DNA of 64,000 nucleotides, taken from contig NZ_VDFW01000020.1 in NCBI RefSeq assembly GCF_006152065.1, forward strand, positions 1 through 64,000, read 5' to 3'. The position numbers were made by a program, and so were the translations under genes. Positions 8,493 through 16,389 of the stretch are shown piece by piece. Numbering within the stretch: position 1 is the stretch's first letter; every line of letters starts with the position of its first letter. The notes under the pieces are model-generated. The model saw only the letters and a list, made by a program, of their open reading frames with translations. It was not told the origin of the DNA and did not search any database. The stretch is from Amycolatopsis alkalitolerans (lineage in GTDB: Bacteria; Actinomycetota; Actinomycetes; Mycobacteriales; Pseudonocardiaceae).

Positions 8493-9893
8493 TTGTCCTC
8501 GCCGTCCGTACAGACCGTAGACGTCTTCCCGATCATCGAACGACAACGCGCGGGCAGGTTCTGGATCAGCCTGTTCGTGGTGTCCTGGGCCATCACCTTC
8601 CTCGACGGTTTCGATCTGCAGATCCTGTCGTTCGCCGGGCGCTACATCAAGAAGGCCTACCACCTGTCGGACACGCAACTCGGCACGCTCGGCACCATCG
8701 GCCTGCTCGGCACGCTGATCGGCGGTCTGGCACTGGGCTATCTCGGCGACCGGCTCGGCCGCCGCCCCTCGATCATGGTGGCGACCATCGGGTTCGGCAT
8801 CTTCATGGTCGTGTTCATCTTCGCGCAGGACTACACGCAGCTGGTGATCCTGCGCGTGCTCGCGGGACTGTTCCTCGGCGGGATGCTGCCCTTGGCCTGG
8901 GCGCTCAACACCGAGTTCGCCCCGGCCCGGTTCCGCTCCACCTCGGTCGTGATCATCATGATCGGCTACAGCCTCGGCAGCGCCGCCGGGGGACCGGTGT
9001 CCAACCTGCTGATCCCGCGGTTCGGCTGGGAGTCGGTGTTCGTGGCCGGCGGCGTGGCCTCGCTGCTCGCGGTGATCCCGGTCGCGCTCGTGCTGCCGGA
9101 GTCGGTGAAGTTCCTGGCGCAGAAGGATCGCAAGCAGGACAAGATCGCGAAGATCCTGCGCCGCATCGACCCGTCGCTGAAGTTCGCCGAGGGCACGAGG
9201 TTCGTCGCCGGGCTGGTCGACAAGAAGCGGTTCAACCCGGCGCAGCTGTTCTCCGACAAGCTCCGCATGATCACCTCGCTGCTGTGGATCGCCTACATCT
9301 GCTCGTCGGCGGTCGTGTTCTACCTGGCGTTCTGGGGGCCGATCCTCAACGAGCGCCTCGGTTTCTCGACCTCGGCGGCGGCCACCATCGCGGCGTGCGC
9401 GTCCGTCGCGGGCGCGGTCGGGCAGTTGCTGATCGGCCGGTTCATCGACAAGCGGGGCGCGGGGACGATCGCCATCATGCCGCTGCTCGGGGTGCCGTGC
9501 CTGCTGCTGATCGGGCTGGCGCCGCTGAGCGCGGGCGTCTACATCCTGATCCTGCTGGTCGCGCACATCTTCATCATCGGCGGGCACGGCGGTGTGCACA
9601 GCATCGCGAGCATCTTCTACCGGCCCGCGATCCGGGCCAACGGCGGCGCGTGGGCGACCTCGATCGCGAAGTTCGGCGCGATGCTCGGCCCGTGGCTGGC
9701 CGGCGTGATCATGGACGGCGGTCTCGGCGCGCGGGGCACGTTCTTCGTGTTCGCGCTGTTCCCGCTGCTGATGTCCGGGCTGCTGTTCTGGCTCGGCCGC
9801 GTGCAGAAGCGGCTGCCTCCGGACGCGGACGGCGCGCTGACTTCGGTCAGCGGGGCATCCGCCGCCACACGGACCGAGGAAGCAGTCGCATAA
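8493..9893 (+). CDS. MFS transporter, aromatic acid:H+ symporter-like
   Basis: A 466-residue twelve-helix carrier. Helix 1 contains FLDGFDLQ, the DGFD signature of the aromatic acid:proton symporter family (BenK, PcaK), and loop 2-3 reads YLGDRLGRRPS. The TTG at 8493 is preferred because AAAGGAG lies 8 nt upstream; a GTG at 8484 overlaps that ribosome-binding sequence. It closes the aconitase X operon and is the second carrier in it, so either two related substrates are imported or one carrier exports an intermediate. Its last 47 bp overlap the 3' end of a convergent SDR gene. Confidence 0.85.
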   Translation: MSSPSVQTVDVFPIIERQRAGRFWISLFVVSWAITFLDGFDLQILSFAGRYIKKAYHLSDTQLGTLGTIGLLGTLIGGLALGYLGDRLGRRPSIMVATIGFGIFMVVFIFAQDYTQLVILRVLAGLFLGGMLPLAWALNTEFAPARFRSTSVVIIMIGYSLGSAAGGPVSNLLIPRFGWESVFVAGGVASLLAVIPVALVLPESVKFLAQKDRKQDKIAKILRRIDPSLKFAEGTRFVAGLVDKKRFNPAQLFSDKLRMITSLLWIAYICSSAVVFYLAFWGPILNERLGFSTSAAATIAACASVAGAVGQLLIGRFIDKRGAGTIAIMPLLGVPCLLLIGLAPLSAGVYILILLVAHIFIIGGHGGVHSIASIFYRPAIRANGGAWATSIAKFGAMLGPWLAGVIMDGGLGARGTFFVFALFPLLMSGLLFWLGRVQKRLPPDADGALTSVSGASAATRTEEAVA

Positions 9894-10578
9894 CGAAGAA
9901 GAGCGGTCGGAGCGCGGCGGGCACCCACACCTCGCCGCGCCCCCGCCGCAACGCCGCGACGGTCGCGTCGGCGACCTGATCCGGCGTGCTGGACAGCGGC
10001 GCGGGTTTCATGCCTTCGGTCATCCGGCCGATCACGAAACCGGGCCGGACGAGCAGGAGCCGGACCGGGCCGCCGTGCAGCGCGTCGGCAAGGCCGCTCG
10101 CGAACCCGTCGAGCCCGGCCTTGGCCGAGCCGTACACGTAGTTCGCGCGCCGCACCCGGATCCCGGCGACCGAGGAGAACACCACGATCTCGCCGTGGCC
10201 CTGCGCGCGCAGCACGCTGACGATCTCGGTGAGCATGTGCACGTGGGCGAGGTAGTCGGTGTGCACGATGGCGGCGGCGTGCGCCGCGTCGGTCTCCGCG
10301 CGCTCCTGATCGCCGAGGACGCCGAACGCCACCACCACGACGTCCAGCGGTCCGTGCTCCTTGACCACCTTGTCCAGCAGCGGGCGGTGGCCGGCGAGGT
10401 CGTCCGCGTCGAACTCGACGCGGACCACCTCAGCCTTGCGCAGCAAGGCTTCCTGCTCGTCGAGGTCGCCGCTGCGCCGGGCCGCCAGCACAATCTTCCG
10501 GCCGGGCTCGACGAGCCGTTCCGCGACCGCGAGACCGATCTCGCTCCGCCCGCCGAGGATCAGCACCGTTCCGCTCAC
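9847..10578 (-). CDS. SDR oxidoreductase, DprE2-like
   Basis: A 243-residue short-chain dehydrogenase. The cofactor loop LILGGRSEIG near the N-terminus, the active-site block FSSVAGIRVRRANYVYGSAKAG with the YxxxK pair, and the PRSVWRRMP tail resemble decaprenylphosphoryl-2-keto-ribose reductase DprE2, which makes the arabinose donor for actinobacterial arabinogalactan. No dprE1 or arabinosyltransferase lies nearby, so it may be a paralogue with another substrate. The GTG start at 10578 has only a weak ribosome-binding sequence. The 3' end overlaps the convergent MFS gene by 47 bp. Confidence 0.75.
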   Translation of the reverse strand: MSGTVLILGGRSEIGLAVAERLVEPGRKIVLAARRSGDLDEQEALLRKAEVVRVEFDADDLAGHRPLLDKVVKEHGPLDVVVVAFGVLGDQERAETDAAHAAAIVHTDYLAHVHMLTEIVSVLRAQGHGEIVVFSSVAGIRVRRANYVYGSAKAGLDGFASGLADALHGGPVRLLLVRPGFVIGRMTEGMKPAPLSSTPDQVADATVAALRRGRGEVWVPAALRPLFFVMRLLPRSVWRRMPR

Positions 10579-10597
10579 GCGGAGCAGTCTGCCATGG

Positions 10598-11065
10598 TCA
10601 GTGGGCCGGTTCCGGCGTCGCCATGTGCACGACCTTGCGCGCCGGCATGATCGCCATGATCAGGCCCAGCACCGCGCTGCCGATGTGCAGCCAGTTGTCC
10701 GCGTCGTTGAGGTCGAGCGGGTTGCCCCAGCCCGACAGCGGGTTCGAGGAGATCACGCCGGTGATCATCAGGCCCCAGATCGCGACCAGGCCGTAGCCGA
10801 TGAACAGGATCCAGCCGAAGGTGCGGGACAGGCCCGAGCTCAGCGCCGCCAGCAGGCCCAGCCCGCCGACCACGACGTGCACGACGTTGTGCAGCGGGTT
10901 GATCATGAAGCCGAGCAGCCGCACGTCGTGGTGGCCGGCGAAGTTGCCGAAGCCCGTACGCGTGAACCCGATGATGCCGATGACCAGGTAGACCAGGCCG
11001 ACCAGGCCGGCGAGGAGCTGAACCGGTTGCAGGCCCTGCACGTGGATGCCATTCGAACGAGTCAT
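10598..11065 (-). CDS. DUF4383 membrane protein
   Basis: A 155-residue protein with four predicted transmembrane helices (about residues 17-35, 55-73, 82-102 and 125-145). The region NPLHNVVHVVVGGLGLLAA is characteristic of DUF4383 proteins, common in actinomycetes and of unknown function. The ATG at 11065 follows GGGGACGAG and is preferred to the much longer open frame upstream, which is only the complement-frame shadow of the ABC permease gene. It lies 74 bp downstream of that permease gene on the same strand and may be its distal operon member. Confidence 0.8.
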   Translation of the reverse strand: MTRSNGIHVQGLQPVQLLAGLVGLVYLVIGIIGFTRTGFGNFAGHHDVRLLGFMINPLHNVVHVVVGGLGLLAALSSGLSRTFGWILFIGYGLVAIWGLMITGVISSNPLSGWGNPLDLNDADNWLHIGSAVLGLIMAIMPARKVVHMATPEPAH

Positions 11066-11139
11066 GATCTCGTCCCCTTTTTCCGAGTGCCTCGTGGGCA
11101 CAAGGGGTACCCCGTTCGTGGGAACGGCAAACCCGCTGC

Positions 11140-11961
11140 TCAGCGGGCCAGCCTGCCCAGCAGCGCCGACGCCACCCCGATCGCGACCGCCATGGCTCCG
11201 ATGAGCACCCCGAAGTCCAGCCCGAGCCGGGCCGGGGTGCCGATCAGCAGGCCGCGCAGGGCCTCGACCTCGTAGCTGAGCGGGTTGACGTGGTTCAGCA
11301 CCTTGAGCCAGCCGGGCATGATGTCGGCCGGGTACAGCGCGTTGGAGCCGAAGAACAGCGGCATCGTGATCGCCTGCCCGATGCCCATCAGCCGCTCGCG
11401 CGAGAGCACGAGCCCGGCGATGACGATAGACAGGCAGCAGAAGAACGCCGAACCGAGGACCAGCGCGATCGCCATCCCGATGAGCTTCAGCGGGTTCGAA
11501 GTCAGCGCGACACCCAGTATCGCGGCGAGGATCAGCACCATCACCGCCTGCACCAGCGCGCGCAGGCCCGCGGCGAACGCCTTGCCCGCCACCAGCGCGG
11601 CGCGTGGTGTCGGCGTGACGAGCAGCTTCGCGAGGACCCCGGCGTCGCGTTCCCAGATGATCTGGATGCCGTAGAAGATCGCGATGAACAGGGCCGACTG
11701 GGCGAGGATGCCCGGGGCGAGGTAGTCGAGGTACGGGGTGTTCCCGGTCGGGATCGCGCGGATCCGGGTGAAGGTCTCCCCGAAGATCAGCAGCCACAGC
11801 GCGGGCTGGATCGCCCTGGTGAGCAGTTCCGAGCGGTCCCGGCGCAGTTTCTGCAGTTCGATCAGGCACATCGCACCCACCCGGGACAGCAGCAGCCGCA
11901 GCTGCTGGGCCGGGCCGGGGTCAGCCCAGTCGGCGGGCGGTGCGGCGAGCGGCGCGGACAT
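11140..11961 (-). CDS. ABC-2 type exporter permease
   Basis: A 273-residue integral membrane protein with six predicted helices, of the DrrB/ABC-2 permease type. The conserved ABC-2 block VTPTPRAALVAGKAFAAGLR sits in the middle and a NPLSYEVEALR segment near the C-terminus is typical of drug-efflux permeases. It pairs with the ATPase encoded immediately upstream, whose gene overlaps it by 41 bp, and the MarR gene precedes both. The whole looks like a regulated drug or lipid exporter. The substrate cannot be read from the sequence. Confidence 0.88.
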   Translation of the reverse strand: MSAPLAAPPADWADPGPAQQLRLLLSRVGAMCLIELQKLRRDRSELLTRAIQPALWLLIFGETFTRIRAIPTGNTPYLDYLAPGILAQSALFIAIFYGIQIIWERDAGVLAKLLVTPTPRAALVAGKAFAAGLRALVQAVMVLILAAILGVALTSNPLKLIGMAIALVLGSAFFCCLSIVIAGLVLSRERLMGIGQAITMPLFFGSNALYPADIMPGWLKVLNHVNPLSYEVEALRGLLIGTPARLGLDFGVLIGAMAVAIGVASALLGRLAR

Positions 11962-12724
11962 CGCGGATCCCTCCTCCGTCTTCGAGCTGGTCGCCGGTCA
12001 CGGCGCGAAACACATCATCCAAAGTGGACTCCGGGCCGAGGCCGGCTTCGAGTTCGGCCGGGCTGCCGAGCGAGCGGATCCGGCCGCGGTGCATCAGTGC
12101 GATCCGGTCGCAGTACTGCTCGGCCTCGTCCATGTAGTGCGTCGTGACCAGCACGGTCATCCCGGTTTCGACGCGGACCTGCTCGATGCGCTCCCAGACG
12201 TTGGACCGTGCGATGGGGTCGAGGCCGATCGTGGGTTCGTCGAGGATCAGCAGGCGCGGCGAGCTGACCAGCGCCTGCGCCAGCTCGAGCCGGCGGATCA
12301 TGCCGCCCGAGTAGCCGGAGGCCTGGCGATCGGCGTCGCCGGTCAGCCCGACGATCTCCAGCGCTTCGGCGACCCGGTGCTTGCGTTGCTTTCGCGGTAC
12401 GTCGAAAAGCCGTGCGAACAGCGCGACGTTCTCCCGTCCGGTGAGCGTCGCGTCGGCGGAAAGTTGTTGCGGGACATAGCCGATCAGCCGCCGGACGGCC
12501 ATCCGCCGCCGGGTCACGTCGAGCCCGAACACCTCGATCCTGCCCTCGGTGACCGGGAGCAGGGTGGTGATCATGCGGATGGTGGTGGTCTTACCTGCCC
12601 CGTTCGGGCCGAGCAGCCCGAACACCTGCCCGGCGGTGATTTCGAGATCGACGCCGTCGACCGCGGCCGTCTCGCCGAAGGTGTGGCGGAGCCCGGTGCA
12701 GCGGATGGCGGGGGTTTCGGTCAT
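11921..12724 (-). CDS. ABC exporter ATP-binding protein (DrrA-like)
   Basis: A 267-residue nucleotide-binding subunit. Walker A GPNGAGKTTT lies near residues 39-48, the signature is YSGGM (usually LSGGQ, the variant seen in DrrA-type exporters), Walker B is LLILDEPT and the switch histidine lies in VTTHYMDEAE. The C-terminus has the STLDDVFRAVTG segment common in daunorubicin-resistance-type ATPases. It is coupled to the upstream MarR gene by an ATGA overlap and to the downstream permease gene by a 41-bp overlap. It powers export by the adjacent permease. Confidence 0.92.
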   Translation of the reverse strand: MTETPAIRCTGLRHTFGETAAVDGVDLEITAGQVFGLLGPNGAGKTTTIRMITTLLPVTEGRIEVFGLDVTRRRMAVRRLIGYVPQQLSADATLTGRENVALFARLFDVPRKQRKHRVAEALEIVGLTGDADRQASGYSGGMIRRLELAQALVSSPRLLILDEPTIGLDPIARSNVWERIEQVRVETGMTVLVTTHYMDEAEQYCDRIALMHRGRIRSLGSPAELEAGLGPESTLDDVFRAVTGDQLEDGGGIRDVRAARRTARRLG

Positions 12725-13176
12725 TCATCCTCCTCGATGGCGGTCACCAGGCGGCCGATGGCGGGCAGCGCCGCGGCGATCGCCGATCGGTCCACTTCGG
12801 ACAGCTGGTCGAGCTTGCCCGCCACGTACTCGGTCCTCGTGCGCCGCCAGGTGGCGAGCCTGGTGTGCGCCGCCTCGGTCAGCTCCAGGCGCGCCGCGCG
12901 CCGGTCGGCCGGATCGATGCGCCGGTCGAGCATCCCGGCCTCGACAAGCTGGTTGACCAGCGTGCTGACCGAGTTGCCGGCGAGGTGGAGCTTGCGTGCC
13001 GCCGCGGCCACTCCGACGCCCGGCGCGTTTTCGACGACCCGGAGCAACTCGATCTGCGCCCCGCGCAGTGCCGGTTCGAGGCCCGCCTGCGCGACGACGC
13101 GCCGCCGGACTCGCCGGCGCAGCCCCGCCATCGTCGTCATCAGGCTCTCGGCGAGGGGCGTGTGGTCTGTCGGCAT
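12721..13176 (-). CDS. MarR family regulator of the ABC exporter
   Basis: A 151-residue winged-helix protein of the MarR family. The DNA-binding helices lie around GVGVAAAARKLHLAGNSVSTLVNQL and the wing around DPADRRAARLELTEAAH. The ATG at 13176 is chosen because GAAGG precedes it and because the palindrome at 13187-13207 then falls just upstream; a TTG at 13197 would put the palindrome inside the gene. Its stop overlaps the ABC ATPase start by 4 bp, so it very likely controls that exporter operon together with its own expression. The ligand is unknown. Confidence 0.85.
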   Translation of the reverse strand: MPTDHTPLAESLMTTMAGLRRRVRRRVVAQAGLEPALRGAQIELLRVVENAPGVGVAAAARKLHLAGNSVSTLVNQLVEAGMLDRRIDPADRRAARLELTEAAHTRLATWRRTRTEYVAGKLDQLSEVDRSAIAAALPAIGRLVTAIEEDE

Positions 13177-13186
13177 GCCTTCGAAT

Positions 13187-13207
13187 ATAGCTCTCAATAG
13201 GAGCTAT
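13187..13207. promoter_or_regulatory. Probable MarR operator
   Basis: ATAGCTC and GAGCTAT form a perfect 7-bp inverted repeat separated by 7 bp. It lies 10 bp upstream of the marR start and about 40 bp upstream of the divergent DUF2277 gene. This is the expected site for autoregulation of the marR-ABC operon, and it may also affect DUF2277. Confidence 0.6.
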
Positions 13208-13247
13208 TAGCAAGGCTTACTTTGTGCGCCCGCGTACTCTCGGCCGC

Positions 13248-13511
13248 ATGTGCCGAAACATCACCGTCCTGCGTGGCCTGGAGCCGGCGGCCACCGCGGA
13301 GGAGATCGAGGCGGCGGCCCGCCAGTACGTGCGCAAGGTGACCGGTGTGCAGACCGTCTCGGACGCCACCCGCGAACCGTTCGAGGCGGCGGTCGCCGAG
13401 GTCGCCGCCGTCACCACGCGGCTGCTCGGCGAACTCCCGGCCCGGCGCAAGCCGCCGGCCACCGTGCCGCCGCTGCGCCGCCCGGAGGTCCGGGCGCGGC
13501 TGGGGCGCTGA
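13248..13511 (+). CDS. DUF2277 family protein
   Basis: An 87-residue protein beginning MCRNITVLRGLEPAATAEE, the hallmark start of DUF2277, a small actinobacterial and proteobacterial family with the same length and no known role. The remaining helices (ARQYVRKVTGVQT, FEAAVAEVAAVTTRLL) are also typical. The ATG at 13248 is supported by a TACTCT -10-like hexamer exactly 7 nt upstream, suggesting a leaderless transcript. It is divergent from the MarR gene. Confidence 0.85.
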   Translation: MCRNITVLRGLEPAATAEEIEAAARQYVRKVTGVQTVSDATREPFEAAVAEVAAVTTRLLGELPARRKPPATVPPLRRPEVRARLGR

Positions 13512-13515
13512 CCGG

Positions 13516-14496
13516 TCAGGCCCAGCCGCGTTTGGCCGCCTGGACACCGGCCGCGAACCGTGTGTCCACGGCCAGTTTGTGCAGGATCGAGGCGACGTGG
13601 CGGCGCACCGTGCGCAGGGAGACGTGGGTGTGCTCGGCGATCTCTTCGTCCTTGAGTCCGGACGCGAGCAGGGAGAGCACGTGGTGCTCGAACGGGGTGA
13701 GGCTTTCGCCGCCGGAGGTGCCGCTGGGGTGGGGCGTGCTCTGTTCCCAGAGGGCGTCGAACAGGACCGTGAGCGTGGTGATCACGGTGGCGGACCGGAA
13801 GAGGACGACGCCGGCCACGCCGGGCTGGTCCAGCGGCACCAGCGCGAAGGTGCGGTCGGAGATCAGGAGTTTCGTGGGCAGCGTGCGCCGGAGGCGGACC
13901 TCGCCGCCGCGGCGGACGATCGTCTCCGGGATGTGCTGGTACTCGGCCGTGAGGTAACCGGTGGTGAACACGGTCCGCCAGCGTGCGGGCGGGTTCGCCG
14001 CGGCGGGGGAGAGACTCGGCCGGCAGATGACACCGGCGGCGATGGGCACCTCGAGCGACAGCAACTCGTCGCGGGCGCTCGCCTGCAGGTCGTGGACCAG
14101 CGCGGGGATGCGGGCGGGATCGGTGATCACCTCTGCCAGCGGCGTGCGGGAATCGTCGCTGGCGGCGCTGTGCTGCGGTTCCAGCCGGATCAGTTCGTCG
14201 ACGGCGCGTGCCGTCTCCTGTTGCCATTTCCCGATGGTGTCCGTGAGCGTGCGCAGGACCATCTGCGCGGCCGTGGCGGGCGCGACCGGGACCAGGCGCA
14301 CGAGACCGTTCCATTCCTCGACGCGGGCGAAACCCGAATCGACCAGTTCGCGCTGGGTTTCCTCGAGCGTGTCCGCATCGTCGACGACGTGGTAGTGGTC
14401 CGTGGTCAACCGGCGGTACAGTGCTGTCGCCGCCGGGCTCAGTATCTGCTCCAGCATGTCCCCGGTTCCATCGCGCGCCATTGTGGACGAAGACAT
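13516..14496 (-). CDS. LuxR-type transcriptional regulator
   Basis: A 326-residue regulator. The N-terminal region (about 18-70, LSPAATALYRRLTT onward) looks like a TrmB-like winged helix. The middle is an uncharacterised sensor-like region, and the C-terminal 60 residues form a LuxR helix-turn-helix: LTPFEHHVLSLLASGLKDEE, then HVSLRTVRRHVASILHKL. This architecture is frequent among orphan actinomycete regulators. The gene is convergent with DUF2277 (4 bp between stops), and no obvious target lies beside it. Starts at 14496 or at the internal ATG at about 14481 are both possible. Confidence 0.8.
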   Translation of the reverse strand: MSSSTMARDGTGDMLEQILSPAATALYRRLTTDHYHVVDDADTLEETQRELVDSGFARVEEWNGLVRLVPVAPATAAQMVLRTLTDTIGKWQQETARAVDELIRLEPQHSAASDDSRTPLAEVITDPARIPALVHDLQASARDELLSLEVPIAAGVICRPSLSPAAANPPARWRTVFTTGYLTAEYQHIPETIVRRGGEVRLRRTLPTKLLISDRTFALVPLDQPGVAGVVLFRSATVITTLTVLFDALWEQSTPHPSGTSGGESLTPFEHHVLSLLASGLKDEEIAEHTHVSLRTVRRHVASILHKLAVDTRFAAGVQAAKRGWA

Positions 14497-14569
14497 TGTG
14501 CGCCATGGGCTGGTGAAGCGGGGCAGAGTGTCTACAATGGATTAATAGTCGGGTTTGCCCGGTTGGCGA

Positions 14570-15214
14570 TCAGAGGTAGGCGACGAGCCGCGCGGCGAGT
14601 TCCTCCGGGCGGCTGAGCGCGACGAGGTGGCCGCCGGGCATCTCGTCCAGGTCGATGCCGAGCCGTTCGCGCACCAGCGGGCGCTGGAACTCCGGTGGGA
14701 AGAACCGGTCGTCACTGCCCTGCAGGAACCTCATCGGCACGTCGGGCCACTTCGCGAGCGGCCACGGTTTGGCGAACGGGGTGCTCGACTGGGGCAGCTC
14801 GCCCCCGGCCATCGCCTGCGCGGTGACCTCCGGCGGCACGTCGTGGAAGAAGAACTCCAGCAGGTCGAACTGGTCGTGCAGCCGGTCGTGCCCGGTCGCC
14901 GACCACCATTCGCCGGGTGACTCGGCGGGCCTCGGGACCATCGCGTTCAGCATGATCAGCAGGTCGACCGGGACGCGTTCGCACACCAGCGGCGCGGTGA
15001 ACCCGCCCATCGACTGCGCGACCAGGACCAGCCCGGACCGGTCGCCGATCGCTTCGACGACCGCATCGGCGTACTCGGCGAGGCCCGCGGAATCGTCGGC
15101 CGCGGGCAGGTCGACCGCGACGGCCTGGTGTCCGCGGGCGACGAGTTCGGGTACCACGCGGTGCCAGTACCACGCCTGGCCGCCGGCGCCGGGAATGAGG
15201 ACGAAGGTGCTCAT
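14570..15214 (-). CDS. Alpha/beta hydrolase
   Basis: A 214-residue hydrolase of the short esterase group. Seen are the oxyanion region LIPGAGGQAWYWH near the N-terminus, the nucleophile elbow AQSMGGF (serine near residue 68), an acid in QGSDDRFF, and the catalytic histidine in MPGGHLVALSRPEEL. This order is typical of salicylate-esterase-like and EstC-like proteins. Its ATG overlaps the stop of the upstream PPOX-family gene by 4 bp, so the two are translationally coupled. Confidence 0.85.
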   Translation of the reverse strand: MSTFVLIPGAGGQAWYWHRVVPELVARGHQAVAVDLPAADDSAGLAEYADAVVEAIGDRSGLVLVAQSMGGFTAPLVCERVPVDLLIMLNAMVPRPAESPGEWWSATGHDRLHDQFDLLEFFFHDVPPEVTAQAMAGGELPQSSTPFAKPWPLAKWPDVPMRFLQGSDDRFFPPEFQRPLVRERLGIDLDEMPGGHLVALSRPEELAARLVAYL

Positions 15215-15705
15215 CGGCCCCGCCTCGCGAACTCGTCGGCGCTGAGCCCGCCGGGAAAGCGTGTCATGAAGTCGAAGGTGCCGACCCAGGCCGGCCGCAC
15301 CGCGATGCGAGCCATACGCAGACCGGGTTCCTGCAGTTCCGCGGCCGCCCTCTCGCCCTGCTCGGGCCCGTAGTACCGCTGCTGCATGGTGAGGTAGTCG
15401 GGCGCGACGCCCTCGATCTCGGCCACCTCGGCGCGGCCGCGCAGGAGCAGGACTACGGGCGGCGGGCCCGCGGTGTCGATCGTGATGGCGACGTCGGGCC
15501 GCGCGCGCAGCGCGTTCAGCTTGGCCGTGCCGCCGAAGGTCGCGAACACGATTTCCGTGCCGTTCCAGTGAAACAGCATCGGCAATACGCGCGGCGTGCC
15601 GTCCTGCGCGACGTAGGCGAGGCGGGCGAGTTCGGTCGAGTCGAGCATGCGCCGGGCGATGTCGGACTCGAGGAGCCGGAGGTCGCCCTGGGGGATTGTC
15701 GTCAT
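15211..15705 (-). CDS. Pyridoxamine 5'-phosphate oxidase family protein
   Basis: A 164-residue split-barrel flavin- or F420-binding protein. The first strands read RLAYVAQDGTPRVLPMLFHWNGTEIVFAT, the classic beginning of PPOX-class actinobacterial proteins, and a later strand (PDVAITIDT) fits cofactor binding. Such proteins reduce or bind diverse flavin substrates; the true reaction is unknown. It is divergent from an HxlR-type regulator 51 bp away and coupled to the downstream alpha/beta hydrolase gene, which suggests an HxlR-controlled two-gene detoxification operon. Confidence 0.8.
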   Translation of the reverse strand: MTTIPQGDLRLLESDIARRMLDSTELARLAYVAQDGTPRVLPMLFHWNGTEIVFATFGGTAKLNALRARPDVAITIDTAGPPPVVLLLRGRAEVAEIEGVAPDYLTMQQRYYGPEQGERAAAELQEPGLRMARIAVRPAWVGTFDFMTRFPGGLSADEFARRGR

Positions 15706-15709
15706 TCTC

Positions 15710-15721
15710 CTACTTTAGTAG
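15710..15721. promoter_or_regulatory. Palindrome between PPOX and HxlR genes
   Basis: CTACTTTAGTAG is a near-contiguous inverted repeat (CTACT-TT-AGTAG) placed between two divergent starts (15705 and 15757), overlapping the ribosome-binding region of the PPOX gene. It is a candidate operator for the HxlR regulator. Confidence 0.4.
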
Positions 15722-15756
15722 TGAACACTCCTGAAACACAAGCTATACTTTCCGGC

Positions 15757-16389
15757 ATGCGTAGCTACGAAGATCCATGCGGGGTGGCCAGGGCGCTGGA
15801 CCTGGTAGGCGAGCGGTGGACGCTGCTCGTCGTGCGCGAGCTCCTGTTCGGTGCGAAGCGGTTCACCGACCTGGTGCGGGGCCTGCCAGGGATGAGCCAG
15901 AACGTGCTCTCCCAACGGCTCCGCGACCTCGGCGCCGCCGGTCTCGTCCGCATTGTCGAGCTCGGCCCGCCGGCGAACGCGCGCGTCTACGAACTCACCG
16001 AACGCGGCTCCGCGCTGGAGCCGGTGCTCATCGAGCTGGGCCGCTGGGGCAGCCGGACGGCGTTCAAACCGGGCGCCGAGCTCAGCGTCGACGCCTTGAT
16101 GCTCGCGTTGAAGACGACTTACGTGCCGGGGCCGGACTTCTCCTGCGAGCTCAGGTTCGGCGCCGGCGTCTTCCACGTCGTGGCGGAGCGCGGGCGGCTG
16201 GACATCGGCCGAGGGCCGGCCACCCAACCGGACGTCGTGGCCGAGATGGATGCGAAAGTGTTGCGGGGCTTGGTTTTCGGTGGCCGGGGGGTCGCGGCGG
16301 CGATGCGCGCGGGGGCGCTGCGGCTCACCGGCGACCAGGCGGCGTTCGAACGGTTCGCGGGCTGCTTCCCCCGGCCGGAGCCGCTGTGA
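15757..16389 (+). CDS. HxlR-type winged-helix regulator with C-terminal SCP2-like domain
   Basis: A 210-residue regulator. Residues 5-95 match HxlR: CGVARALDLVGERWTLLVVRELLFG, then MSQNVLSQRLRDLGAAGLV and a wing with YELTERG. The C-terminal 100 residues (about 105-205) resemble the sterol-carrier-like sensor domain found in longer actinobacterial HxlR proteins. A TATACT hexamer lies exactly 7 nt before the ATG, indicating a leaderless transcript. It faces the PPOX/hydrolase operon and probably regulates it. Its last 65 bp overlap a convergent GNAT gene. Confidence 0.88.
   Translation: MRSYEDPCGVARALDLVGERWTLLVVRELLFGAKRFTDLVRGLPGMSQNVLSQRLRDLGAAGLVRIVELGPPANARVYELTERGSALEPVLIELGRWGSRTAFKPGAELSVDALMLALKTTYVPGPDFSCELRFGAGVFHVVAERGRLDIGRGPATQPDVVAEMDAKVLRGLVFGGRGVAAAMRAGALRLTGDQAAFERFAGCFPRPEPL

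Noticed and set aside
9847..9893. 47-bp convergent overlap of the MFS and SDR genes as a sign of a mis-called stop
   Set aside because: Both C-termini match their families (an MFS cytoplasmic tail and the DprE2-type PRSVWRRMP ending), so the overlap appears real.
10598..11869. 423-codon minus-strand frame ending in the DUF4383 protein
   Set aside because: The upstream two thirds is another frame of the ABC permease gene; the DUF4383 ATG at 11065 has its own ribosome-binding site.
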